A stretch of DNA of 64,000 nt from Denitrificimonas caeni (GCF_905120345.1 NZ_CAJHOA010000002.1:229773-293772), one strand, 5' to 3'; shown: positions 30,763-41,065, numbered from the stretch's first letter. A program made the numbers and translations. Notes: generated by a model not told the origin, from the letters alone.

Positions 30763-31658
30763 CGTCACATTCGACAAAAGGTATTATTTTAGCGGGTGGC
30801 TCCGGCTCACGTTTACATCCTATTACTCTTGGGGTCTCTAAACAGCTGCTACCCATTTACGATAAACCTATGATTTACTACCCACTGTCAGTATTGATGC
30901 TGGCCGGTATTCGTGAAATTTTAATTATTTCCACTCCCGAAGATTTGCCTAACTTTAAAAAGCTGTTAGGTGACGGTAGCCAGTTTGGTATTCAATTGAG
31001 TTATGCCGAACAGCCCACTCCCGACGGCTTAGCGCAGGCCTTTATCATTGGCGAAGACTTTATTGCTGACAGCAATGTGTGCCTGATTCTCGGCGACAAT
31101 ATTTTTTATGGTTATGGTTTTACCGGCATGCTCAAACACGCCGCTCAGCAGCGCACGGGGGCAACAGTGTTTGGTTACCATGTCACCGATCCTGAACGTT
31201 TTGGTGTGGTCGAGTTCTCTACCAGTGGACAAGCGCTGTCCATTGAAGAAAAGCCCACTGCGCCAAAATCAAATTATGCCGTAACCGGTCTATACTTTTA
31301 CGACAATGATGTGATTGCAATGGCTAAGCAGGTACAACCTTCAGCCCGTGGCGAACTGGAGATCACTGACATCAACAACGCCTACTTACAGCGTGGGGAT
31401 TTACAGGTTGCCGTACTCGGCCGCGGTTTTGCTTGGCTCGATACGGGAACCCATGACTCGCTCATGGAAGCAGGCCACTACGTACAAACCATTGAAACCC
31501 GTCAAGGTTTAAAGGTGGCCTGTCTTGAAGAAATTGCCTACCGTAATGGCTGGCTCACCAATCAAAAGCTACGCGAATGCGGTGAAGCCCTGAGCAAAAC
31601 GGGCTACGGTCAATACCTATTGCGCTTAGCCAATGAAACACACACTGCGCACAATTAA
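30759..31658 (+). CDS. rfbA: Glucose-1-phosphate thymidylyltransferase
   Basis: RmlA (RfbA) makes dTDP-glucose from dTTP and glucose 1-phosphate, the entry step of the pathway. The 299-residue nucleotidyltransferase has [43 protein letters not shown] for metal and nucleotide binding, and EKPTAPKS, all standard. AGGAG lies upstream of ATG 30759 within the end of rfbB. dTDP-rhamnose usually feeds back on this enzyme. Confidence 0.98.
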   Translation: MTSHSTKGIILAGGSGSRLHPITLGVSKQLLPIYDKPMIYYPLSVLMLAGIREILIISTPEDLPNFKKLLGDGSQFGIQLSYAEQPTPDGLAQAFIIGEDFIADSNVCLILGDNIFYGYGFTGMLKHAAQQRTGATVFGYHVTDPERFGVVEFSTSGQALSIEEKPTAPKSNYAVTGLYFYDNDVIAMAKQVQPSARGELEITDINNAYLQRGDLQVAVLGRGFAWLDTGTHDSLMEAGHYVQTIETRQGLKVACLEEIAYRNGWLTNQKLRECGEALSKTGYGQYLLRLANETHTAHN

Positions 31659-31676
31659 CCAACGGGTGATCCTTGA

Positions 31677-32207
31677 ATGAAAATAACCACTACTGCACTG
31701 CCTGGCGTGTTAATTATCGAACCAAAAGCATTTGGCGATGCTCGCGGCTTCTTTCTTGAAACCTTTCAAAGCGAGCGTTATGCCCGAGCAGGTATTACTC
31801 AGCCTTTCGTGCAAGACAATCACTCTCGCTCACAACGCGGTGTTCTGCGTGGCCTGCATTTACAACGCAGCCGTCCGCAAGGCAAATTAGTCAGCGTCAG
31901 CCGCGGCGCGGTCTTTGACGTCGCGGTAGATATCAATCCGCAATCGGCCACCTTCGGTGAACATGTCGGAATTGAACTAAATGACGATAACCACCTGCAA
32001 CTGTGGATACCACCGGGTTATGCTCACGGCTTTTGCGTACTCAGTGACGTGGCTGACTTCCAATATAAATGCACAGATTTTTATGATCCAACCGATGAGA
32101 CAGGTCTGATCTGGAATGATCCCGATGTCAATATCGCTTGGCCTTTGCATTCCCCCTTACTGTCAGCCAAAGATCAACAATTGCCGCGCCTGCGCGAAAT
32201 AAAATAA
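31677..32207 (+). CDS. rfbC: dTDP-4-dehydrorhamnose 3,5-epimerase
   Basis: RmlC (RfbC) epimerises dTDP-4-keto-6-deoxyglucose at C3 and C5. The 176-residue cupin has GDARGFFLETFQ, NHSRSQRGVLRGLHLQ with the catalytic His, and PPGYAHGFCVLSD. The reductase RmlD that would finish dTDP-rhamnose is absent from this cluster. The stop codon is the first part of a terminator's A-run. Confidence 0.97.
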   Translation: MKITTTALPGVLIIEPKAFGDARGFFLETFQSERYARAGITQPFVQDNHSRSQRGVLRGLHLQRSRPQGKLVSVSRGAVFDVAVDINPQSATFGEHVGIELNDDNHLQLWIPPGYAHGFCVLSDVADFQYKCTDFYDPTDETGLIWNDPDVNIAWPLHSPLLSAKDQQLPRLREIK

Positions 32208-32233
32208 AAAACCGACACTCAGGTCGGTTTTTT
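32206..32233 (+). terminator. Rho-independent terminator after rfbC
   Basis: The stem ACCGAC with GTCGGT has a 6-base loop and A/T extensions giving T6 on the plus strand. It starts within the rfbC stop codon and may also serve purA transcripts from the other side. Confidence 0.88.
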
Positions 32234-32288
32234 ATAGGTCTGTTATGCCAAGCTCACGCACCAGCGGACTTGGCATACAGCATCGTTA

Positions 32289-33653
<1,365 letters not shown>

Positions 33654-34835
33654 TTATAGCGGTTGAACCTGCCAACCTGAAGAATTCTGTACTAACTGAC
33701 GATCACAATGCGCTTGAGCAGCAGCGCTAACACTCTGACCTGGCAGAGCTTGGACAACACGCTGACCATCATTGCGTAAATCACAAATCGCCTGCCACAA
33801 ATCTGCTTGCGCACCGGCAGGTGCCCAGACGCCACCGCCTAAGACGACGGGCGCGCGCTGACCTAGATTAACCAAGGTTTTTAAATCGGTAGAGAATCCT
33901 GTTGCCGGACGCGCACGGCCAAAAACCGCACCAATGTCATCATAACGTCCACCTTGCGCGATGGACTGACCGACGCTCGGCACAAACGCCGCAAATACCA
34001 CACCCGTATGGTAATGGTAGCCACGCAACTCACCCAAATCGAAATAGAATGGTAAGTGCGGGTAACGCAACATTAGCGCATCAGCAATCACAATCAGCTG
34101 ATCCAGCGCGGCTAAGACACCACTCGGCGCTGCCGCTAAAACTATTTTGGCCTGATCTAGCACTTCACGACCACCGCACAGATGGCTGAGCTCATTGAGC
34201 ATGGTCGCTAAATCTTTAGGCAGCTGCTCGGTCAGAGCGGCCACTTCATCCACTGCTTTGCGTTGTAGCGCATCAAAAACCTGTGCTTCCAACTCAGTTG
34301 ATAACTCTGCTGCACGGGCTAAGCCACGGTACACACCAACATGGCCTAAATCCATATGGATATCAGCAATTTCGGCTTGTTCAAGGGTGGCCAGCATTAA
34401 ACTGATCACTTCAATATCAGCCGCAGGACTGGCATCGCCGTACAACTCAGCACCCAGCTGAATTGGGCTACGCGAGCGCGATAAAGAACGCGGGCGCGCG
34501 TGTACAACGCTACCGGCATAACACAGACGTGATGGGCCTTCGCGGCGCAAACTGTGTGCGTCCATACGTGCGACTTGTGGAGTAATATCCGCACGAAAGC
34601 CCATTAAATGACCTGATTGCGGATCGGTAACTTTAAAAGTACGCAGATCGAGCTTTTGGCCCGCGCCGGTTAATAACGACTCAAGAAACTCGATATGTGG
34701 CGTGACTACAAACTCGTAGCCCCATGCCTCAAACATATCCAGTACCTGTCGACGGGATGCTTCAATCTGCGCCGCTTGCGGCGGCAGTACTTCTTCGATG
34801 CCATCTGGCAGCAGCCAGCGGTCTACCGTTGCCAT
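33654..34835 (-). CDS. hisZ: ATP phosphoribosyltransferase regulatory subunit
   Basis: HisZ is the histidyl-tRNA-synthetase-like partner needed by short-form HisG for the first step of histidine synthesis. The 393-residue protein has the [11 protein letters not shown] start, [12 protein letters not shown] (motif 2 region) and the shortened catalytic-domain fold. It lacks the C-terminal anticodon domain of a true HisRS. ATG 34835 has GAGGAAGG upstream; the open frame continues to 35009, but that stretch is an intergenic region with hairpins and a terminator. hisG is not in the window. Confidence 0.95.
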   Translation of the reverse strand: MATVDRWLLPDGIEEVLPPQAAQIEASRRQVLDMFEAWGYEFVVTPHIEFLESLLTGAGQKLDLRTFKVTDPQSGHLMGFRADITPQVARMDAHSLRREGPSRLCYAGSVVHARPRSLSRSRSPIQLGAELYGDASPAADIEVISLMLATLEQAEIADIHMDLGHVGVYRGLARAAELSTELEAQVFDALQRKAVDEVAALTEQLPKDLATMLNELSHLCGGREVLDQAKIVLAAAPSGVLAALDQLIVIADALMLRYPHLPFYFDLGELRGYHYHTGVVFAAFVPSVGQSIAQGGRYDDIGAVFGRARPATGFSTDLKTLVNLGQRAPVVLGGGVWAPAGAQADLWQAICDLRNDGQRVVQALPGQSVSAAAQAHCDRQLVQNSSGWQVQPL

Positions 34836-34894
34836 TGCGCCTTCCTCATTATAAATACAGTTGCCTGTTGGGCATTTTACATGGCCACAGGCGC

Positions 34895-34918
34895 AAAAAA
34901 GCCGGGAGTTCCCCGGCT
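34895..34918 (-). terminator. Rho-independent terminator between hflC and hisZ
   Basis: On the minus strand AGCCGGG pairs with CCCGGCT across a 5-base loop followed by T6. It sits 60 bases before the hisZ ATG, so hisZ-purA need read-through or a promoter inside this gap. Confidence 0.8.
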
Positions 34919-35033
34919 GCCGCATGATACCACAGATTATTCTGTGCATGCCCCTAGCTTTTCCATACAGCATGTCGAGCCGAGCCTTTACAAGGCCTAA
35001 ACGGCGCACGCTACGACAAAGGTAGCGCGCGCC
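34895..35033 (-). ncRNA. Structured hflC-hisZ intergenic RNA ending in a terminator
   Basis: Four hairpins follow one another on the minus strand after hflC: a 12-bp stem at 35033-35003 (its one A-C mismatch on plus is a G-U pair in minus RNA), a small GCCTT/AAGGC hairpin at 34996-34984, a two-part stem GCATG-CACAGA with TCTGTG-CATGC at 34951-34922, and a terminator (AGCCGGG/CCCGGCT then T6) at 34918-34895. The array could be an attenuating leader of hisZ-purA, the 3' end of the hfl transcript, or a small RNA. Confidence 0.5.
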
Positions 35034-35045
35034 AACTCAACCCAC

Positions 35046-35915
35046 TTAAGGTTTTGCTTGTTCCATATACTTAAAAAACTCGTGATCAGGTGATAACACC
35101 ATGATATCGCTTTTATCAGCAAAGCTTTCACGGTACGCCATTAAGCTACGGTGAAACGCATAGAACTCTTGGTCTGCGCCGTACGCTTTAGCATAAATCG
35201 CCGTCGCTAACGCATCACCATCACCTCGAATCTCTTCAGCTTCGCGGTAGGCTTCAGCCAATAAAACCCGACGTTGACGATCAGCATCGGCTCGAATCCC
35301 TTCTGCCAACTCTTTACCTTTAGCTCGGTGTTCACGCGCTTCACGCGCCCGCTCAGAGCTCATACGCTCAAACACACTGAGGTTAACTTCTTTCGGCAAG
35401 TCGATAGATTTAACCCGCACATCGATCACTTCAATGCCTAGTTCTTTACGTGCCATACGATCTAAAGACGTCGTAATATCAGCCATTAACTCATCACGCT
35501 GACCACTCACCACTTCATGCAAAGTACGCTTACCAAACTGGTCACGCAAACCGGCTTCGAGACGGCGCGCTAAACGCTCATCAGCAACCTGTTTAATACC
35601 TGAAGTTGCGGTGTAGTAACGGTCAGCATCAGCCACACGCCACTTAGCAAAGGCATCCACCATCACCGCTTTCTTCTCGAGAGTTAGAAAACGTTGAGTC
35701 GGCGCATCCAGAGTTAATAAGCGCGCATCAAAGGTACGCACTTGGTTGACGTAAGGTATTTTCACATGCAGACCCGGCTGCACATTCGCTTGCTCTACCT
35801 TTCCGAATTGCAACAGTACCGCGCGCTCTGTTTGCTGAACAATATAGAAACTGTTCCAAGCAACCAAGCCCAATACTGCAGCTATAATTAAAACAAATGT
35901 CGATTTATTGCTCAT
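35046..35915 (-). CDS. hflC: HflC, SPFH-domain modulator of FtsH protease
   Basis: HflC forms, with HflK, a large inner-membrane cage around the FtsH protease. The 289-residue protein has one N-terminal membrane helix (about 5-25) and a periplasmic SPFH/band-7 domain (QQTERAVLLQFGKV, GLHVKIPYVNQVRTFDAR) with a long coiled C-terminal helix (ERAREAREHRAKGKELAEGIRAD). Its ATG overlaps the hflK stop (TAATG), giving coupled translation and likely equal amounts of both subunits. Confidence 0.97.
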   Translation of the reverse strand: MSNKSTFVLIIAAVLGLVAWNSFYIVQQTERAVLLQFGKVEQANVQPGLHVKIPYVNQVRTFDARLLTLDAPTQRFLTLEKKAVMVDAFAKWRVADADRYYTATSGIKQVADERLARRLEAGLRDQFGKRTLHEVVSGQRDELMADITTSLDRMARKELGIEVIDVRVKSIDLPKEVNLSVFERMSSERAREAREHRAKGKELAEGIRADADRQRRVLLAEAYREAEEIRGDGDALATAIYAKAYGADQEFYAFHRSLMAYRESFADKSDIMVLSPDHEFFKYMEQAKP

Positions 35916-37075
35916 TAACGGCTACCTCTGGCACGTAAGTCACGAGACAGCGCATCGCCACCTAAACGCACACTGCTTTCAATAGAGCTGCTATCGCTCT
36001 CTGCAGTGCCGGACAATTTCTGTGATGTTGCAGTGCGCCCTTCTAGCATTTTATCCAGTGGCAAATACAGCATACTGTTTTGGCCTTTATCACTGCTTAA
36101 CAATACTTTACTGGTGCTACTGAACACCTCTTGCATCGTCTCGATATACAAGCGCTGACGAGTCACTTCAGGCGCTTTACGGTATTCAGTGACGAGTTTA
36201 GTAAAGCGATCAGCCTCACCCTCAGCACGTGAAACAGTTTCATCACGGTAACCATTCGCTTCTTCACGTAGACGCTGGGCTTGACCACGCGCTTCTGGAA
36301 CGACGCCATTAGCATAGGTTTCTGCTTGGTTCTTTTCACGCTGTTCATCTTCACGGGCACGAATCACATCATCAAAGGATTCTTGCACTTCACGTGGTGC
36401 TTGCGCGTTCTGCACGTTCACCTGCGTCACGGTAATACCGGTACGATACGTGTCTAAAAAACGTTGTAAACGTTCTTTAACATCAACCGCTAATACTTCA
36501 CGACCCTCGGTCAGCACTTGGTCCATTGCTGTAGAACCTACAACGTGGCGCAAGGCACTCTCGGTGGCATGCTGTAAGCTCATTTCAGGACTATCAACAT
36601 TGAGTACAAAATCTTGTAAATTATTGATTTTATACTGCACGGTCAATGGCACTTCGATGATATTTTCATCTTCAGTCAGCATCGGCCCTTGACGTGTATA
36701 AGCACGCTCACGGGTGACGTTTTGCTCGTACTTACGATCCATTGGCGGGAAATAAATATTCAAACCCGGACCCACGGTCTCGTGATACTTACCTAGACGC
36801 AAAATCACTGCTTGCTCTTGCTCATCAAGCGAATAAACCGCGGTGTACAGCCACATTGCAGCTAAAGCAGCCAAAACCACTGCTACGAGGCCAAAACCAC
36901 CACCAGAGCCAGTCGCTCCCGGTTTTTTCTTTCCGCCAAACAAGCTACTTAGATTGTCCTGCAGTTTACGGAGGGCTTCATCAAGATCAGGCGGTCCTTG
37001 TTTTTTGCCACCGCGTTTGCGGTCGCCCCAAGGATCCTGATTATTTGAGTTACCACCCGGCTCATTCCAGGCCAT
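35915..37075 (-). CDS. hflK: HflK, SPFH-domain modulator of FtsH protease
   Basis: HflK partners HflC. The 386-residue protein has a Gly/Pro/Lys-rich cytoplasmic start (MAWNEPGGNSNNQDPWG, then GGKKQGPPDLDE), one transmembrane helix (GLVAVVLAALAAMWLYTAV), the SPFH domain (EQAVILRLGKYHETVGPGLN) and a long helical segment. ATG 37075 has GGAG 7 bases upstream, better than ATG 37087. A TATAAT-like sequence and a short TGCAC/GTGCA hairpin (37106-37121) lie in the 102-base gap after hflX and could mark an internal promoter. Confidence 0.97.
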   Translation of the reverse strand: MAWNEPGGNSNNQDPWGDRKRGGKKQGPPDLDEALRKLQDNLSSLFGGKKKPGATGSGGGFGLVAVVLAALAAMWLYTAVYSLDEQEQAVILRLGKYHETVGPGLNIYFPPMDRKYEQNVTRERAYTRQGPMLTEDENIIEVPLTVQYKINNLQDFVLNVDSPEMSLQHATESALRHVVGSTAMDQVLTEGREVLAVDVKERLQRFLDTYRTGITVTQVNVQNAQAPREVQESFDDVIRAREDEQREKNQAETYANGVVPEARGQAQRLREEANGYRDETVSRAEGEADRFTKLVTEYRKAPEVTRQRLYIETMQEVFSSTSKVLLSSDKGQNSMLYLPLDKMLEGRTATSQKLSGTAESDSSSIESSVRLGGDALSRDLRARGSR

Positions 37076-37177
37076 AGTGTTCTCCATCTATTTGAAAGGC
37101 AAAATGCACATCAACGTGCACTATATTATATTTAATCAACGCAGCAAGTGCAGTGTTAGCTGCTTAACTTGCTACGA

Positions 37178-38473
37178 TCAATCCTCAGTATACTGTGCAA
37201 AAAAGTCAGCAGCGGTTATTCCTTCATGACTTAACAGCTTATCCAACTCTATTTTCGCCACACGCAGTTTTAGCACGCTCGAACCGTCTTCAGTATGGCT
37301 TTCTTGCTGCACAGCATTTAAATCAAATAATTTACCACGTAGCCGACTCTGCTGTTGATCGAGACGCACTGTAGCAATATATATTTCTTCTTCCAACAGC
37401 TCAGCAATCGCTTGTTGCAGCAAGGCGATGCCCTGTTGCTTAGCAGCTGAGATCCAAACTCGTACCGGCTTACCTTGCTCATCACGCTGAATATGCGGCT
37501 CAACATTATCAAGCAAGTCGATTTTGTTGTAGACCTCCAGCATCGGCACATCATCCGCTTCAATGTCTTGTAAGACAGTATGCACTTGTTTGATTTGCTC
37601 ATCACGCTCCGGCGATTGCGCATCAATCACATGCAATAATAAATCTGCGTTAACCGACTCTTCCAATGTTGCACGAAAGGCCTCAACCAGTTTATGTGGC
37701 AAGTGCCGAATAAAGCCGACCGTATCAGCCAGTGTTACTGCACCTAACTTCGGTATTTCAACACGTCGAACCGTTGGGTCCAATGTCGCAAACAACTGAT
37801 CAGCAGCAAACACCTTCGACTCAGTCAGAAAATTAAACAGCGTAGACTTGCCCGTATTGGTATAGCCCACTAGCGACACGCCCGGTATTTCTGCACGCTG
37901 ACGACTGCGACGCGCTAATTGCCGTTGATTGCGCACTTTTACCAGACGGTTTTTAATTTGCTTAACCCGTACACGCAATAAACGACGGTCTGATTCAAGC
38001 TGAGTTTCACCCGGCCCGCGCAAACCAATACCGCCCAACTGACCACTTAGATCAGCGCGGCTACCCACCAGACGGCTCGCGATGTGTTCCAACTGAGCCA
38101 GCTCAACCTGCAACTTACCTTCATAGGTTTGTGCACGCTGGGCGAAAATATCCAGAATCAAACCGACACGATCCAACACGCGACATTCTAGAGCACGCTC
38201 TAGGTTACGCTCTTGGCTAGGGGTCAGAGTGTGATTAAAAATAACTAAGTCGGCGTGTTCAGCAGCCACCAACTGACGCAGCTCTTCAACTTTGCCGGAG
38301 CCAATTAAAAAACGCGCGTTGGGTTGATGCAGAGAGACATTAACAAAGCTGGCAATGACAGCTCCGGCTGACACTGCAAGCTCTTGAAACTCATAAGGAT
38401 CTTCTCGCACATCAGGTTCGCGGCCGTCTAAATGCACAAGAATGGCGCGCTCACCCGGATGTTCATTGATCAA
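37178..38473 (-). CDS. hflX: Ribosome-associated GTPase HflX
   Basis: HflX is a GTPase that splits stalled ribosomes after heat stress. Taken from TTG 38473 the protein has 431 residues: an N-terminal HflX domain, a coiled linker (GGIGLRGPGETQLESDRRLLR) and a G domain with G1 GYTNTGKST, G3 DTVGFI and G4 NKID. No ATG or GTG fits the start. TTG 38485 directly abuts the hfq stop, while TTG 38473 has GGAG 6 bases upstream and gives the family-like beginning before HPGERAILVH, so it is preferred. It is directly downstream of hfq. Confidence 0.95.
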   Translation of the reverse strand: MINEHPGERAILVHLDGREPDVREDPYEFQELAVSAGAVIASFVNVSLHQPNARFLIGSGKVEELRQLVAAEHADLVIFNHTLTPSQERNLERALECRVLDRVGLILDIFAQRAQTYEGKLQVELAQLEHIASRLVGSRADLSGQLGGIGLRGPGETQLESDRRLLRVRVKQIKNRLVKVRNQRQLARRSRQRAEIPGVSLVGYTNTGKSTLFNFLTESKVFAADQLFATLDPTVRRVEIPKLGAVTLADTVGFIRHLPHKLVEAFRATLEESVNADLLLHVIDAQSPERDEQIKQVHTVLQDIEADDVPMLEVYNKIDLLDNVEPHIQRDEQGKPVRVWISAAKQQGIALLQQAIAELLEEEIYIATVRLDQQQSRLRGKLFDLNAVQQESHTEDGSSVLKLRVAKIELDKLLSHEGITAADFFAQYTED

Positions 38474-38485
38474 AATATGCTCCAA

Positions 38486-38737
38486 CTAGTCATCACCCAA
38501 ATCAGCATTGCTGTCATCATCACTCGGCAAGCGTACTGGACGACCTGGTACGACTGTTGAGATAGCATGCTTATAAACCATTTGGCTGACAGTATTCTTC
38601 AGCAAGATAACAAACTGATCAAAAGATTCAATTTGCCCTTGCAGCTTAATACCGTTGACCAAGTAGATTGATACGGGTACGCGTTCTTTACGCAAGAGGT
38701 TTAAGTAAGGGTCTTGTAGCGTGTGCCCTTTTGACAT
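38486..38737 (-). CDS. hfq: RNA chaperone Hfq
   Basis: Hfq is the hexameric Sm-like chaperone that pairs small RNAs with mRNAs. The 83-residue protein has the conserved [34 protein letters not shown] start (Q8 and the proximal-site residues), the Sm2 motif [11 protein letters not shown], and a short acidic tail ([12 protein letters not shown]) of Pseudomonas-like length. A bulged hairpin with a T-rich tail lies upstream, after miaA, so part of the miaA transcript may stop before hfq. ATG 38737 has a TTGGAG site. Confidence 0.98.
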   Translation of the reverse strand: MSKGHTLQDPYLNLLRKERVPVSIYLVNGIKLQGQIESFDQFVILLKNTVSQMVYKHAISTVVPGRPVRLPSDDDSNADLGDD

Positions 38738-38760
38738 GTGGTGTACTCCAATTCAATAAA

Positions 38761-38794
38761 ATAAAAATTTGCTCTGTGTCTGTACACAGGCAAA
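38761..38794 (-). terminator. Bulged hairpin with T-rich tail between miaA and hfq
   Basis: On the minus strand TTTGC-CTGTGT pairs with ACACAG-(A)-GCAAA around the loop ACAG, then TTTTTATTTTATT follows. It looks like a partial terminator or attenuator in the 70-base miaA-hfq gap. Confidence 0.6.
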
Positions 38795-38807
38795 TAAAAA
38801 ACTTCAG

Positions 38808-39773
38808 TTATTTCAATATGGTGAGCTGTTCTAACTTTTTCAAGGTGTGTGACAGCGTGTCACACGCTAAACTGTCCAGCCATTCAACATCTGCCCAACT
38901 GCGCAACCAAGTAAACTGCCGCTTAGCAAGCTGACGCGTGGCAATAATGCCGCGCTCAATCATCTCATCGTACGAGTAGTCTCCTTGCAAGTACGCCCAC
39001 GCTTGTCGATAACCGACCGCTCGTATTGAGGGCAAATCTGCATGTAAATCACCGCGTTGCCACAACCCTTCGACCTCAGCCATAAAACCTTGTTCCAACA
39101 TCAAATGAAATCGTTGGGCAATACGCTGATGTAAAATACTGCGCTGCTGCGGTGCAATAGCAAATGTCGCAACATTATACGGTAAATGACTGTTGTTAGA
39201 TGCTTGTTTTTGTAACGCTTGATGTGCGCGCAGTTCAGTCATACTTTGTCCACTGACCCGCCACACCTCTAAGGCTCGCATAATGCGTTGCGGATCATTG
39301 GGATGGATGCGCTGTGCTGACACCGGATCAACACTCTGCAACTCAGCGTGCAATGCAGCCCAGCCGTGCGCAGCTGCTTGCTGCTCAAGCACTTCTCGAA
39401 CCCTAGCATCGGCAGCTGGCATTGAGGCTAAACCATCAATGAGCGCCTTGTAATACAACATGGTACCACCCACCAGCAAGGGAATACGTCCACGTGCAGT
39501 AATGTCGGCCATAGCAACCAGCGCATCATCACGAAACTGCGCTGCCGAATAACTCTGCGCAGGATCGAGAATATCCACGAGATGGTGCGGGTAAGTGTGT
39601 AAAATATCAGCACTGGGTTTGGCACTACCAATATCCATCCCACGATAAATCAGTGCCGAGTCGACACTGATAATTTCACAAGGCAACTGATGCACTAACT
39701 GCAGCGCTAAATCAGTTTTCCCGGACGCTGTCGGACCCATTAAAAAAATGGCCGGCGGCAAGTTGTTTATCAA
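38808..39773 (-). CDS. miaA: tRNA dimethylallyltransferase MiaA
   Basis: MiaA transfers the dimethylallyl group to A37 of tRNAs that read UNN codons. The 321-residue protein has the P-loop [39 protein letters not shown] and the [11 protein letters not shown] and [12 protein letters not shown] segments. No ATG is available before the P-loop. TTG 39773 is preferred because AAGGGGG lies about 5 bases upstream and gives [16 protein letters not shown] 39791 is the alternative. In Pseudomonas mutL precedes miaA; here a yajG-like gene does. Confidence 0.95.
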   Translation of the reverse strand: MINNLPPAIFLMGPTASGKTDLALQLVHQLPCEIISVDSALIYRGMDIGSAKPSADILHTYPHHLVDILDPAQSYSAAQFRDDALVAMADITARGRIPLLVGGTMLYYKALIDGLASMPAADARVREVLEQQAAAHGWAALHAELQSVDPVSAQRIHPNDPQRIMRALEVWRVSGQSMTELRAHQALQKQASNNSHLPYNVATFAIAPQQRSILHQRIAQRFHLMLEQGFMAEVEGLWQRGDLHADLPSIRAVGYRQAWAYLQGDYSYDEMIERGIIATRQLAKRQFTWLRSWADVEWLDSLACDTLSHTLKKLEQLTILK

Positions 39774-39801
39774 AATAACCCCCTTACTCACCTAAGCCAA
39801 C

Positions 39802-39828
39802 CACCCGAGACACCGTTTGTCGCGGGTG
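39802..39828. other. Hairpin between yajG-like gene and miaA
   Basis: CACCCG-GACA pairs with TGTC-CGGGTG, with one internal A-G mismatch and a 5-base loop. No T-tract follows. It sits between the yajG-like terminator and the miaA start. Confidence 0.4.
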
Positions 39829-39849
39829 ATGGCTGTAGACCAGCAGAGC

Positions 39850-39869
39850 AAAAAAAAGCTTAGTAAGCT
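39850..39869 (-). terminator. Short terminator overlapping the yajG-like stop codon
   Basis: On the minus strand a 5-bp stem AGCTT/AAGCT with a 3-base loop is followed by eight T. The stop codon TAA is part of the hairpin. The stem is short, so efficiency is uncertain. Confidence 0.5.
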
Positions 39870-40444
39870 AATAATTGTCCAATAGCGGGGTCATTAAAGA
39901 CTCGCTGCAGCGCTTCACTCAGCACTTGACTGACCAAGTCTGTATTGGCTTGCTCATTCGGCGCGCTTGCATACCCCTGATTTAGGGTTGCGGCGTAACG
40001 ACCACTGTAGTGACGCGTGCCATTTCTTGCTTCGAGCTTGTAGACCGCTTGTAATTGTGCTTCTTTCGCGAGGGGATTTTTTTCTGTGGAGCGGTAACTG
40101 AGCTCAGTCAGCGTTAAAGTAATTTGCGCATTACCCGCGCCTTGAGCCATCGGCGTAAAGCCCATCATACGCACTGCAGCATCGGTTTCTGCTTGTAAGC
40201 GCGGCAAGAATGCTGGCCCGCTAACACTGATGGCGCTGCTCTGCGCATATAAACCGCCACGTGTACCAATCACCGGCGAAGGCCGTGCATCATTGACCGT
40301 GACCGTGACCGGCTGACCCTGCCCGACTTTTACCAATTGTCCAGTAAAGCGGGGTTCTGGCTTTAAATACTGTGGACTCAGACCACAACCGGCTAAAACC
40401 CCAGTCAAAATAACTGCAGCACCGACTAAGACATAACGCAACAT
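39860..40444 (-). CDS. YajG-family lipoprotein
   Basis: This 194-residue lipoprotein has lipobox LAGC with lipidated Cys20. The body (VTVTVNDARPSPVIGTRGG, GFTPMAQGAGNAQITLTLTELSYRS, and the late ANTDLVSQVLSEALQRVFNDP) matches the YajG family of predicted outer-membrane lipoproteins, whose function is unknown. ATG 40444 follows AAAGGA. A short terminator overlaps its stop, so it is probably not strongly co-transcribed with miaA. Confidence 0.85.
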   Translation of the reverse strand: MLRYVLVGAAVILTGVLAGCGLSPQYLKPEPRFTGQLVKVGQGQPVTVTVNDARPSPVIGTRGGLYAQSSAISVSGPAFLPRLQAETDAAVRMMGFTPMAQGAGNAQITLTLTELSYRSTEKNPLAKEAQLQAVYKLEARNGTRHYSGRYAATLNQGYASAPNEQANTDLVSQVLSEALQRVFNDPAIGQLLAY

Positions 40445-41065
40445 AATTGAGATCCTTTAAAAATATCTGAACAGGTTCAAGTTTAACCAAGCGCTGCACA
40501 CTTGCACAGCACCAAGCACAAGTCTCTAAAATACCTCATTTACACCTATAGAATTGCGACTAGATTAGGGTTCGACTGTATTTTTCAATTCCTTTCGACT
40601 AAAGAAATTTAACGTGAATGATCGTTTTTTCTAATTTCATCGTTATAATTGTCAACCAACTATGTACGGCAACCTCTAATTGACGCTTTAACCTGCACTT
40701 TTGCAGCGTTTATTTTTAAAGCCAAGAGGTTGCTAAGTGCTCCATTTAATGACGCACAGACCCACGATGAATGATGATCAATGCTCTTTTTGTAGCGATG
40801 TAGCATTCATGCAAAACCTGTTCTGGCGCCTGCGGCAAAAGCATTTTTAAGATCCGCTACTCCAAAAGATGGCGGGAAACTGTGTTTCACAACTTCACAA
40901 GAGTGTGGCAAGCAATGAATAGTTTGGCGTTTACAGTTCCATGCACCAACAGCCCCCCTTCTTGCAGTGGTTAAAGCATTGGCTATTTCACAATAATCTA
41001 ACCCTGACCTTGGCTGACTACAGTCGTACTGTACAGCTCAAAAGCTGCATTTTGGAGACACACTG
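40445..41065. other. Large gene-free region upstream of mqo
   Basis: These 621 bases are the longest gap in the window. They hold the yajG-like promoter side, a possible plus-strand -10 (TTATAAT, 40642-40648), a nested stem-loop (40669-40733) and then about 330 bases without any frame I trust before the mqo Shine-Dalgarno (TTGGAGA). A 27-codon frame at 40767-40850 was considered and not called. Confidence 0.5.
40669..40733 (+). ncRNA. Nested stem-loop, candidate leader or small RNA
   Basis: An outer 9-bp stem (GCAACCTCT 40669-40677 with AGAGGTTGC 40725-40733) encloses an inner hairpin (CTGCA/TGCAG, loop CTTT, near 40693-40706) with a short ACG/CGT extension. It begins about 20 bases after a TATAAT-like -10. 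No family is recognised. Confidence 0.35.

Noticed and set aside
34836..35009. 58-residue N-terminal extension of hisZ
   Set aside because: The stretch holds hairpins and a terminator and does not look like protein; ATG 34835 has a strong ribosome site and the family start.
40767..40850. 27-codon ORF (starts MNDDQCSFCSDV) with a CxxC pair in the mqo upstream region
   Set aside because: Too short, no convincing ribosome site, and no support beyond an open frame; left inside the intergenic description.
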